From Oscillospiraceae bacterium (GTDB lineage Bacteria > Bacillota > Clostridia > UBA1381 > UBA9506), in NCBI GenBank assembly GCA_015068905.1, contig SVJQ01000012.1, positions 1 through 49,530 on the forward strand: a stretch of 49,530 nucleotides of DNA, in the 5' to 3' direction. The translations under genes were made by a program, and so were the position numbers. Positions 1-6,497 of the stretch are shown piece by piece. The notes under the pieces are model-generated. The model had not been told where the DNA came from, made no database searches, and saw nothing but the letters and a program-made list of their open reading frames with translations. Within the stretch, counting starts at the first letter, position 1. The number at the start of each line of letters is the position of its first letter.

Positions 1-332
1 GGGGCGTTCACTTAAATGACCAGAACGGTATCAAATATGACCAGGATAAGAGCTTCGGTGTTGAAAACCTGCGTGCAGCTTTCAACCAGATTAAGGTTCT
101 CTTAGAAAACGGCTACGGCAACAACGGTGAATACATTGGCCTCGACGTTAAGGTTATGAGAACTCAGAAGCAGGAAGGCAGCTACCAGCACCTCATTAAC
201 AGCTTGAAGATCGCTAAGGCTCTGGAAGCAAAAGCTGAGAAGTTTGATTACGATTTCCAGGCAAAATGCGTAGCAGAACGTGACTACGAAAAACTGGAAA
301 TGTACGTAATGGAACTGTTAATGGGTATCTAA
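1..332 (+). CDS. Xylose-isomerase-like TIM-barrel protein, C-terminal fragment
   Basis: Only the last 109 codons are present, in the frame beginning at base 3; the start lies outside the window. The segment reads HLNDQ, then YDQDKSFG, NLRAAF, LLENGYG, LDVK and MRT, which follows the metal-site strands of the actinobacterial/Thermus-type xylose isomerases (DLNDQ, FDQDLRFG, HFDFK, RT). This family interconverts aldoses and ketoses in the cytoplasm with two divalent metals. The second Asp of the DLND pair and the Asp of LDVK are kept, but the first Asp is His here, so true xylose isomerase activity is doubtful. The C-terminus is short compared with classical XylA. It lies 52 bp upstream of the PIG-L gene in the same direction, probably one operon. 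Family fairly sure; substrate unknown. Confidence 0.75.
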   Translation, partial: GVHLNDQNGIKYDQDKSFGVENLRAAFNQIKVLLENGYGNNGEYIGLDVKVMRTQKQEGSYQHLINSLKIAKALEAKAEKFDYDFQAKCVAERDYEKLEMYVMELLMGI

Positions 333-384
333 TTCGGCATTTAATTGATGCTGAACAAGTCCCTGATAGAAAGGTGATTGCATT

Positions 385-1101
385 ATGAATATATTAGCAG
401 TAGGTGCCCATCCGGACGACGTTGAAGTTAACTGCGCGGGTACTCTGGCAAAATATGCTGCTCAGGGTCACAAAGTGTTTATCTGCACAGCAACCAGCGG
501 TAACATTGGTTCTGCAACACTTCCGAAGGATGAAATCGGTGCTATCCGTAAAAAAGAAGCAGCTAAAAGTGCTTCTATTATCGGCGCAGAATATCTGTGT
601 CTTGACTATGATGATGAGTTGTTTTATGAAGATGTGAATGTTCGCATTAAATTCATTAACATGATTCGTCACTGCAAGCCGGATGTCATTCTGACCCATA
701 ACCCCCACGACTACAATCCGGACCATATGCTTACAAGCAAAATCATCAGCGATGTTGAAGTTATGATCCCCATTGCTAAAATTGAGACAGAAGAAGCTCC
801 TTGCGAAACTCTGCCTGTAGTTTACTACTTTGAGCCTCACAAGGGTTTAGGCTTTGTTCCTACTGATTTTGTTGACATTACAGACTACTTTGAAACAAAG
901 AAAAAGATGTTCTTATGTCACGAAAGCCAGCAGCAGTGGATGGCTGACAACTATGCAGGTTTTTCTGCTGATGAAAGCTTCACTGATGACATGGAAATTC
1001 AGTCTCTGTATCGTGGTATGCAGTGTGGCGTAAAGTATGCAGAAGCATTTGTTCGCGCAAATGACGCTTACAAAATGACTCCGTATAGATTACTGCCGTA
1101 A
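385..1101 (+). CDS. PIG-L/LmbE family zinc-dependent de-N-acetylase
   Basis: A 238-aa cytoplasmic protein with the family signature AHPDDVE at residues 8-14 and a second metal/catalytic segment HNPHDYNPDH at 105-114, matching the HPDD and HxxDH motifs that bind Zn2+ in PIG-L/LmbE/BshB/MshB enzymes. These remove an acetyl group from N-acetylated amino sugars or their conjugates. The length is typical. The start is supported by AAAGGTGA seven bases upstream of ATG. It follows a xylose-isomerase-like gene and ends in a strong terminator. In a locus that appears to degrade amino-sugar-containing polysaccharides, deacetylation of an imported N-acetylhexosamine derivative is plausible, but this is inference; bacillithiol-type substrates cannot be excluded. 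Confidence 0.88.
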   Translation: MNILAVGAHPDDVEVNCAGTLAKYAAQGHKVFICTATSGNIGSATLPKDEIGAIRKKEAAKSASIIGAEYLCLDYDDELFYEDVNVRIKFINMIRHCKPDVILTHNPHDYNPDHMLTSKIISDVEVMIPIAKIETEEAPCETLPVVYYFEPHKGLGFVPTDFVDITDYFETKKKMFLCHESQQQWMADNYAGFSADESFTDDMEIQSLYRGMQCGVKYAEAFVRANDAYKMTPYRLLP

Positions 1102-1114
1102 TCAAATCAAAATT

Positions 1115-1146
1115 AAAGGACTTGCCGAAAGGCAAGTCCTTTTTTG
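1115..1146 (+). terminator. Rho-independent terminator after the PIG-L gene
   Basis: A 12-bp stem AAAGGACTTGCC with GAAA tetraloop and its complement GGCAAGTCCTTT, followed by a run of T. It lies 14 bp after the PIG-L stop and faces the convergent SLOG-like gene, whose stop is at 1152. Confidence 0.93.
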
Positions 1147-1151
1147 TCACT

Positions 1152-1619
1152 TTACATAAAATATTCATCAAAGGCGAGGTTCATACATTCTTTTTTGTGT
1201 TCCTTTGCGTATGCTTCTATCCAGTCTTCTTTACCGTTATCCAAATAATCAGAGTAGACAATGATGTCAGCATTTTCTGCAAGCCAATCATCTCTGCGGT
1301 CGATTATGATTTCCTCTTCATCTTTGCTGTATTCTTTTTTTTCTATGCCCTCCGGCAAATCCGGTTTCAGCCGGATAACAGACTCATTTTTCTCCGTGCA
1401 GTCTATGTCTGCAGGTGTCAGAACAACGGTATACTGAATGGTACCGTATTTGGCTTTGAGTGCCCGAAGAAGACATAAAATAATTACTTCAAAATCGGTG
1501 TGGTTTCCAACATAAAACTCGTGTATATCAGAATTCATAGCCAGATTTGTGACAAAATGTTCCAACTTGCCTAGGTGTTTAAAGGGATTTTTGTACTCCC
1601 CTAAAAAAGCGCAAATCAT
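1152..1619 (-). CDS. SLOG-superfamily-like small protein (YpsA/DUF1273-related)
   Basis: A 155-aa protein on the minus strand. The chosen ATG at 1619 has AGGAGAG six bases upstream and begins MICAFLGE; upstream in-frame codons run through a terminator-like hairpin and are rejected. The pattern is an initial beta strand ending in a Gly, a GNHTDFE segment near residue 38, a KYG..QYTVVLTP strand, then RRDDWLAENADIIVYSDY, closely following small clostridial proteins of the SLOG (YpsA/DUF1273/Rossmann-like nucleotide-binding) type. In that group the Gly-rich N-terminal strand and the RN/DxxM/LVxxAD segment line a nucleotide pocket; true function is unknown. It is convergent with the PIG-L operon and monocistronic. 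Fold assignment is inference from pattern only. Confidence 0.65.
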   Translation of the reverse strand: MICAFLGEYKNPFKHLGKLEHFVTNLAMNSDIHEFYVGNHTDFEVIILCLLRALKAKYGTIQYTVVLTPADIDCTEKNESVIRLKPDLPEGIEKKEYSKDEEEIIIDRRDDWLAENADIIVYSDYLDNGKEDWIEAYAKEHKKECMNLAFDEYFM

Positions 1620-1689
1620 TTGTATCTCTCCTTGTTTTTCGTCATTAAAATGTTTTTTTGTTCTTGCAAGACACAAAAGATTTTCGGTG

Positions 1690-1724
1690 AAATTAAAAAA
1701 GTGCGCAACCGAAGCTGCGCACCG
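1690..1724 (-). terminator. Terminator-like hairpin in the leader of the SLOG-like gene (possible attenuator)
   Basis: Read on the minus strand: GTGCGCA, an 8-nt spacer, TGCGCAC, then TTTTTTAATT. This is a canonical intrinsic terminator about 80 bp upstream of the SLOG-like start at 1619. No gene on the minus strand lies directly upstream, so it either stops transcripts arising in the repeat-rich region or acts as an attenuator for the gene. Confidence 0.7.
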
Positions 1725-1745
1725 AAAAACGCAAACTCCGTTTGT

Positions 1746-1906
1746 TGTCACACAAACCTAATTATAATGGGATATATTATCGCACACCATAACCAGTAGA
1801 ATTTGCGCTTTTGCTAAATTCATAATTATGGTGTACAAAAAAGGGCAGAAATATCCCTTGTAAAACGAGAAAATCCCTCTTCTAAGGTTATTAGGTTTGT
1901 GTGACA
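1746..1906. repeat. 161-bp nested inverted-repeat element with perfect 17-bp ends
   Basis: The 17 bases TGTCACACAAACCTAAT at 1746-1762 recur as an exact reverse complement at 1890-1906. Inside are a second inverted pair (ACACCATAA at 1784-1792 and TTATGGTGT at 1826-1834) and a small AAGGG/CCCTT stem. The interval is AT-rich and has no convincing gene. The architecture resembles a miniature inverted-repeat element, but no target-site duplication was recognised. Confidence 0.6.
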
Positions 1907-2002
1907 TATTTATAATAGCACAACAAAACAAGAAAAGCAAGCCATTTATCCCTTGTGTGTCGAATCGTGTCAAATTGAAACATTTTGATGTGGGCGAGAA
2001 AT

Positions 2003-2330
2003 CGTAGGGCAGGGGCTTGCTCCTGCCGAAACAGCGGTCGCATCCTACGACAAAAACGGAACGAGCAAGCCCGTTCCCTACGAAATTTCTGATTGTATGT
2101 GGCAATGTTGTAGGTGTAGGGGCGGGGTTCCATTCCCGCCCGTATGTTTCGGGAGGGCGCGGAGGCCCTCCCCTACGATTGGTTTGTGCGGTGGTGTAGG
2201 AGACGGCAATTACCGCGTATTCTGTGGCTGCACATTCTGCGGAACGGATACCCACAGGACACGCGGTGAATCCGTTCCCTACGATTTATGATATCCGTCT
2301 AAGGTGTAGGGGGCATTCACGAATGCCCCG
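2003..2330. repeat. Array of GTAGGG...CCCTACGA palindromic intergenic modules
   Basis: Three consecutive modules (about 2003-2083, 2116-2178 and 2196-2284) each open with GTAGG(G) and close with CCCTACGA, with internal palindromes such as GGGCGGG/CCCGCCC. A fourth, half module at 2306-2330 has a GGGGCATTC/GAATGCCCC stem. A related half copy with inward stems GGGTCATTC/GAATGACCC and GGCGATTC/GAATCGCC lies at 36357-36404. The 1620-2330 interval otherwise holds no gene; ORFs running through it are palindrome artefacts. Confidence 0.75.
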
Positions 2331-2366
2331 CAAAAAATAAAGCTGCAGACGCATCTGCAGCTTTAT
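2331..2366 (-). terminator. Rho-independent terminator of the LacI gene
   Basis: On the minus strand the stem ATAAAGCTGCAGA / TCTGCAGCTTTAT encloses a 4-nt loop and is followed by TTTTTTG. It starts 13 bp beyond the LacI-family stop codon at 2380. Confidence 0.92.
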
Positions 2367-2379
2367 AATATCAATTATT

Positions 2380-3384
2380 TTAACGGGAAATATTTTTTAC
2401 CGAATCACGAATCACAAGTTCCATAGGCAGTAGCACGCTGTCTGTTTTTTTGCCCTTAATCTTCTGCAGGAGCATATCCATAGCCAAAACGCCCATTTCT
2501 ACCTTGTCAATACCCACGGTGGTCAGCTTTGGCTCAATATAGCGAGAAAGCAGGATATCGTCAATACCCATAAAGGAAACATCCTCAGGAATGGACAGGT
2601 TTAAATCCTTAGCGCAGCGCATAGCACCAATGGCAAAGCTGTCAACAGTACAAAGCACGGCTGTGGGGCGCTTTTTAGAAGAAAGCAGCTGTTTTGCTGC
2701 CTCGTATGCAGTATCTTCATTACTTGCAGAAATGCCGTAGTACGCAGGGTTTAGCGCAAGTCTGTGATCCTTCATGGCTTCCGTAAAGCCGGCAAGGGTC
2801 TGAGTATGGAATTCCGGCACGGTGTCAGAAGCAATCATGGCAATGTCCTTATGGCCGTTTTTAATTAAAAACTTTGTGGCTTCATAAGTGGCGCTGCGAT
2901 AGTCGGCATTGATAGAGGTGATGCCGGAGATTGCAGCGTGAGAATCAACCACAACAAAGGGGATGCCGCTCGCAATGGCCTTGTCAGTCAGCTTCCGGCT
3001 GATGTCCTGCATAAAAATAATGCCGTCGGTATCGCCGGAGTAGACCATGTCAGGCAGCTCGTCCTTTGCGCCGGTGGGCTTAGAAATGGTGATGTTATAG
3101 TTATATTTCTGGCTACGGTTTAAAATCCCCCTGGTGATTTCAAAATAGAACAAATCCTCAAAGGGTGAGGAAAATGAGTTAATGATCAGGCAGATGTTAA
3201 AGCTTTTATTTAAAACCAGTTTTTTTGAGTTCAGATTTGGCTTGAATCCTGTTTCGTCAATAATCTTTTGTACCTTTGCCCTGGTGCTTTCGCTGACACC
3301 GGGCTTGTTATTCAAAACGAAGGACACAGCCGTGACTGAAACCTCTGCCATTTTGGCAATTTCTTTCACGGTGACCTTTTTCAC
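2380..3384 (-). CDS. LacI/GalR family transcriptional repressor
   Basis: A 334-aa regulator starting with GTG at 3384 (MKKVTVKEIAKMAEVS); a GGAG seven bases upstream supports this over the ATG 27 bases further out. Residues 4-55 form the classical LacI helix-turn-helix and hinge (VTVKEIAKMAEVSVTAVSFVLNN...PGVSE...N). The rest is a periplasmic-binding-protein-like effector domain with typical strings such as DGIIFMQD, VVVDSH, PTAVLCTVD, SFMGIDDILLSRYIEPKLTTVG. It acts as a dimer on a palindromic operator and is released by a sugar or sugar phosphate. It is divergent from the triosephosphate-isomerase-like operon, so that operon is its likeliest target; palindromic AACGTT sites upstream of GH88 may be additional targets. 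Confidence 0.95.
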   Translation of the reverse strand: MKKVTVKEIAKMAEVSVTAVSFVLNNKPGVSESTRAKVQKIIDETGFKPNLNSKKLVLNKSFNICLIINSFSSPFEDLFYFEITRGILNRSQKYNYNITISKPTGAKDELPDMVYSGDTDGIIFMQDISRKLTDKAIASGIPFVVVDSHAAISGITSINADYRSATYEATKFLIKNGHKDIAMIASDTVPEFHTQTLAGFTEAMKDHRLALNPAYYGISASNEDTAYEAAKQLLSSKKRPTAVLCTVDSFAIGAMRCAKDLNLSIPEDVSFMGIDDILLSRYIEPKLTTVGIDKVEMGVLAMDMLLQKIKGKKTDSVLLPMELVIRDSVKNISR

Positions 3385-3433
3385 ACAATCACTCCAGTAG
3401 ATGTATCTCAAGTATTTACAATATTACCATATT

Positions 3434-3462
3434 ATTCTATCACAAAAAGCCGTAGATTGCAA
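3434..3462 (-). promoter_or_regulatory. Sigma-A promoter for the LacI gene
   Basis: On the minus strand TTGCAA (3462-3457), a 17-bp spacer and TAGAAT (3439-3434) lie about 50 bp upstream of the GTG start. Confidence 0.6.
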
Positions 3463-3529
3463 GAAATATTAAGAGGCAGAAAAATTCAAGATTTCTGCAT
3501 ATTTTCGGCGTTTTTGCCCTTGAAATATA

Positions 3530-3558
3530 TTGACAAACGGGGCAAAGTAATATACAAT
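3530..3558 (+). promoter_or_regulatory. Sigma-A promoter for the TIM/SIS/YjbQ operon
   Basis: TTGACA at 3530-3535, a 17-bp spacer and TACAAT at 3553-3558. A CAAACGAAAC half-operator-like motif sits just downstream at 3571-3580, where a LacI-type repressor could block the promoter. Confidence 0.78.
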
Positions 3559-3608
3559 ATAAATGAAAGTCAAACGAAACCAAAAAGAAAATTTATGAGG
3601 TGATAACA

Positions 3609-4307
3609 GTGAATAAAAACTATCAGATTAAAGAGCCGTTTTTTGAATATGGCCCCAAGTGCTATATGTATGGTGAAGTTTTACTGAACATGGCAAAGGG
3701 TCTTGACAAGTTGGCTGAAAAATATGATGTTGACATCGTGTTGGACATTCCTGATACTGAAATTTACAACATCGCAAAAAACACAAAGAGAATCCATGTT
3801 TATACTCAGCATATGGACAGCATCCCTGTTGGCCGCGGCATGGGCAGAACCCTGCCTGAAGCTGTGAAGGAAGCAGGCGCTGTGGGCGTTATGCTGAACC
3901 ATGCTGAACACAAGCTGACCTTAGATGAAATTGCGGAAGCAATCAAACGTGCTGACGAAGTTGGCCTTGCTACCATGGTTTGTGCTGACAGCATTGAAGA
4001 AGTTAAGGCGATTGCCAAGCTCGGCCCCAATATTTTGGTTGCTGAACCCACCGAACTGATTGGTACCGGCAAGCCGGCTGATAAAGAATATGTTGACGAG
4101 GTTATCCGTGTTATCCGCGAAATTAACCCCGACATCAAACCCTTCCCCTCTGCAGGTATCAGCAAGGGTGAAGACTGCTACAACATCATTAAAGCAGGTT
4201 CTTCTGCTTCCGGCTGTTCCAGCGCGATTGCAAAGGCAGAAGACCCTCTGGCACTGGCTGAAGAAATGATTGCCGCTGTCAGAAAGGCTTGGGACGAAAT
4301 TCACTAA
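3609..4307 (+). CDS. Triosephosphate isomerase homologue, archaeal type
   Basis: A 232-aa TIM-barrel protein. The GTG at 3609 is preferred because AGGTGA lies five bases upstream; the GTG at 3600 is buried in that site. Catalytic residues of triosephosphate isomerase can be placed: Lys17 (GPKCY), His98 (LNHAEH) and Glu146 (AEPTELIGTG), with the phosphate-binding loops SAG and SSAS..G near the C-terminus. The run TQHMDSIPVGRGMGR...LPEAVKEAGAVG is the short archaeal TIM pattern. The enzyme interconverts an aldose and a ketose phosphate. Its place in a LacI/DeoR-regulated cluster with a SIS isomerase and an FGGY kinase suggests a dedicated sugar-phosphate substrate (tetrulose or pentulose phosphate) rather than housekeeping glycolysis; that is inference. 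First gene of the operon. Confidence 0.88.
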   Translation: MNKNYQIKEPFFEYGPKCYMYGEVLLNMAKGLDKLAEKYDVDIVLDIPDTEIYNIAKNTKRIHVYTQHMDSIPVGRGMGRTLPEAVKEAGAVGVMLNHAEHKLTLDEIAEAIKRADEVGLATMVCADSIEEVKAIAKLGPNILVAEPTELIGTGKPADKEYVDEVIRVIREINPDIKPFPSAGISKGEDCYNIIKAGSSASGCSSAIAKAEDPLALAEEMIAAVRKAWDEIH

Positions 4308-4330
4308 CTTTCGGTTAAGGAGGCAAGGAC

Positions 4331-4927
4331 ATGAAAAAAGAAGCATTACAGGCTGCAAAAGACGCCTATCAGATTGAGGCTGATTGCATCTGTGAAATGG
4401 TAGAATATTTTGATGATGAGGCTTTTTCAAAAGCTGTTGAGCTCTTAAAAAATGCACCCCGTATCGGTGCGGCAGGCTGCGGTCATTCCGGCATTATCTG
4501 CCAGCATTTTGCACATTTAATGTGCTGCATCGAGCGCCCGGCGCGTTTCATCTCTCCGGCTGAGGCAATCCACGGTGCAACCGGCTTTTTGCAGAAGGAT
4601 GATGTTATTGTTTTAGCATCCCGTGGCGGTAAAACCGCAGAGCTTCTGCCCATTATTGACATCTGCAAAACCAAGGGTGTTAAAATCATCTCTGTAACTG
4701 AGAATATGGAATCTCCTCTGGCACAGGCTGCTGACGTTGTTCTGAAGCAGTATGTAAACCGTGAGACTGACAAATACAATTCTCAGGGCACCACTTCAAC
4801 CACCGCTCTTTGCATGATTTTCCACGCCCTGCAGGCAGCTTTGATTGAAGAAACCGATTACAAAAACGAGCAGTTTGCGCTTATTCATCCCGGCGGCGCT
4901 GTGGGTGAGCGACTGAATAAAAAATAA
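4331..4927 (+). CDS. SIS-domain sugar-phosphate isomerase (KpsF/GutQ-like)
   Basis: A 198-aa single SIS domain. Start ATG follows TAAGGAGG at the right distance. Recognisable elements are IGAAGCGHSGIICQHFAH (residues 45-62), the phosphate loop VLASRGGKTAEL (94-105), VISVTEN, and the C-terminal IHPGGAVGERL that matches the HPGGALG motif of arabinose-5-phosphate isomerases KdsD/GutQ. There are no CBS domains. The phosphate loop carries Arg-Gly-Gly where SxSGxT is common. Probably cytoplasmic, converting a ketose phosphate to an aldose phosphate. It is 23 bp after the TIM homologue and 27 bp before the YjbQ protein, so co-transcribed. Confidence 0.88.
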   Translation: MKKEALQAAKDAYQIEADCICEMVEYFDDEAFSKAVELLKNAPRIGAAGCGHSGIICQHFAHLMCCIERPARFISPAEAIHGATGFLQKDDVIVLASRGGKTAELLPIIDICKTKGVKIISVTENMESPLAQAADVVLKQYVNRETDKYNSQGTTSTTALCMIFHALQAALIEETDYKNEQFALIHPGGAVGERLNKK

Positions 4928-4954
4928 TAAAATTTATAAAAAGGAGAATGCACA

Positions 4955-5575
4955 ATGGAATTTAAAGTGTATCAAAAGGAATTAGAACTGCAGTCCAGAG
5001 GCTGGATCCCCACTTTCCACGACGTTTCTAAGGAAATCATGGAAATCGTAGCTGAATCCGGTGTTAAGAACGGTACCGTATGTATCGCTTCTCACCACAC
5101 CACCTGCTCCGTTATGGTTCAGGAATGCTCTCATGACATTGACTCTTTTGACTTAGAGTATCTGCAGCATGACCTCTTAGACATCATGAGAAAGCTGATC
5201 CCCGACTTTGCTGAAGAACATCAGTACCGTCATCCCGGCCCGATCCACAGCCAGTTCGGCAGATGGGTAAACGAGCCCGGCGACTTCACCAGCATGAATA
5301 CCGACGGTCACCTGCGTAGCGTATTCTTCGGCAGAAGCGAAACTATGACCATTAAAGATGGCGTTTTAGACGGTGGCGAATTCGCTCACATCTACTTCAT
5401 CGACTGGGATCATGTTCGTGCTCGTCGCAGACAGTTAAACGTAACCGTTATGGGTACTTCTGACGAAATCAACGACAGAAAGTTCAACAATGGCGAAGTT
5501 ATCAACACTCTGCGTAAATACACAGACGAAGAAAAAGCTTACGACGTTCACTACGATCTGCAGCTGAAGAGATAA
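4955..5575 (+). CDS. yjbQ: YjbQ/UPF0047 family protein, extended form
   Basis: A 206-aa protein with AAGGAG 10 bases upstream of the ATG. Family marks are IASHHTTCSVMVQE, DLEYLQHDLLDIMRKLIP, the RHPG...IHSQFG segment, TDGHLRSVFFGRS and the terminal GEFAHIYFIDWDHVRARRRQLNVTVMG, corresponding to the YjbQ core with its conserved His residues. YjbQ proteins are usually about 130-150 residues; this one is longer through insertions around residues 85-115 and a C-terminal extension. The E. coli member was linked to thiamine-phosphate synthase side activity and the physiological role is unclear. Its operon with TIM and SIS sugar-phosphate isomerases argues for a role in carbohydrate metabolism here (inference). 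Confidence 0.83.
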   Translation: MEFKVYQKELELQSRGWIPTFHDVSKEIMEIVAESGVKNGTVCIASHHTTCSVMVQECSHDIDSFDLEYLQHDLLDIMRKLIPDFAEEHQYRHPGPIHSQFGRWVNEPGDFTSMNTDGHLRSVFFGRSETMTIKDGVLDGGEFAHIYFIDWDHVRARRRQLNVTVMGTSDEINDRKFNNGEVINTLRKYTDEEKAYDVHYDLQLKR

Positions 5576-5604
5576 TTCTATCTTACATATACGCTTTTGG
5601 TAAT

Positions 5605-5632
5605 AAACGGACTATCTTTTGGTAGTCCGTTT
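5605..5632 (+). terminator. Hairpin after the YjbQ gene, possible weak terminator
   Basis: A 10-bp stem AAACGGACTA / TAGTCCGTTT with an 8-nt loop lies 30 bp beyond the stop codon. Only TTT follows, so it may reduce rather than abolish read-through into the DeoR gene. Confidence 0.5.
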
Positions 5633-5659
5633 ACTGCCAATATAAAAGGCAGGACAGAT

Positions 5660-6424
5660 ATGAATCTTGATACAAGACGGGATAAGATTGTTGAAATTTT
5701 AAATCAGGAAGGGCGCGTCACAGTCAGCGCCTTAAGCAAAAAGTTCCAGATTTCAAGCGTCACCATCCGAATGGATTTGGAAGAGCTTGAAAAAATGGGG
5801 CTTTGTTCCCGTGTGCACGGCGGTGCCATCAGCTCTTATAAGCCTTATTATAACATGAATCTGAGCCAGCGCTCAGCCGCCAACGAGGCGGAAAAAAAGA
5901 TCATAGCGGCTCATATTGCAACTTTGGTCCACGATAGTGATACCATTATGATGAACGCCGGCAGCACGACCTTGTTTGTCCTCAGAATGCTTTCCCGGCA
6001 TAAGGATTTAAAAATTGTAACAAATTCGGTGGCAATCGCTTTAGAAGCTGCCGGAAACCCGGACTTTCACGTTGTTCTCTTAGGCGGCAACGTGAATACC
6101 AAATACCAGTTTACTTACGGAGATGATGCGCTCCGTCAGCTTTCTGAATACCGCGTGGATAAGCTGATTTTATCCGTTGACGGCATTGATGCATCAAGCG
6201 GACTTTCTACCTACTATGAGCAGGAGGCAGAAATTTGCCGCAGTATGATTGAACATTCAGCCTTGCAGATTGTTGTGGCAGATTTCAGCAAGTTTGACCG
6301 TGTGGCGTTTTCACACATTGCGCCACTTTCGGCAGTGAGTGATATTGTCACCAACGCAAAAATTCCCAAAGAGACGGTCAGCAAATTAAAAAAGGCAAAA
6401 CCCAATTTGATTTTAGTCGATTAA
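5660..6424 (+). CDS. DeoR family transcriptional regulator
   Basis: A 254-aa regulator. ATG at 5660 (MNLDTRRDKIVEILNQEG) is chosen for its alignment with the family and a GGCAGGA site upstream; an earlier in-frame codon at 5597 reads through the preceding hairpin. Residues 1-60 are the DeoR helix-turn-helix (RVTVSALSKKFQISSVTIRMDLEELEKMG..RVHGGAI). The remainder is the ISOCOT-type sensor with MNAGSTTLFVLRML, IVTNSVAIALE, VVLLGGNVN, DKLILSVDGID and VVADFSKFDRVAF. Such proteins repress sugar operons and are induced by a sugar phosphate. It sits between the YjbQ gene and the FGGY kinase, consistent with sensing the kinase product. Confidence 0.95.
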   Translation: MNLDTRRDKIVEILNQEGRVTVSALSKKFQISSVTIRMDLEELEKMGLCSRVHGGAISSYKPYYNMNLSQRSAANEAEKKIIAAHIATLVHDSDTIMMNAGSTTLFVLRMLSRHKDLKIVTNSVAIALEAAGNPDFHVVLLGGNVNTKYQFTYGDDALRQLSEYRVDKLILSVDGIDASSGLSTYYEQEAEICRSMIEHSALQIVVADFSKFDRVAFSHIAPLSAVSDIVTNAKIPKETVSKLKKAKPNLILVD

Positions 6425-6428
6425 AGCA

Positions 6429-6477
6429 AATTTAGCTTTTTGAATTTAGCTTTTTAAATAGGGCAGAGAATTCTGCC
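6429..6477. repeat. Direct repeat and hairpin between the DeoR gene and the kinase
   Basis: AATTTAGCTTTTT occurs twice in tandem at about 6429-6455, and GGCAGA/TCTGCC at 6462-6477 forms a small stem just upstream of the kinase ribosome binding site. They could be operator or leader elements; the function is not known. Confidence 0.45.
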
Positions 6478-6497
6478 GGCAAAAAGGTGGTAATAAT

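Noticed and set aside
1122-1478. Plus-strand ORF of 118 codons rich in Phe and Val
   Set aside because: It is the antisense of the SLOG-like gene, starts within the upstream terminator and has no ribosome site; its composition is that of a reverse shadow.
1758-2255. Minus-strand ORF of 165 codons and overlapping ORFs at 1891-2291
   Set aside because: They run through the GTAGGG palindromic modules and the inverted-repeat element in several frames with no plausible protein pattern or start site.
2003-2330. CRISPR-like array
   Set aside because: The repeated ends are short, spacing is irregular, interiors are themselves palindromic, and no cas genes are in the window.
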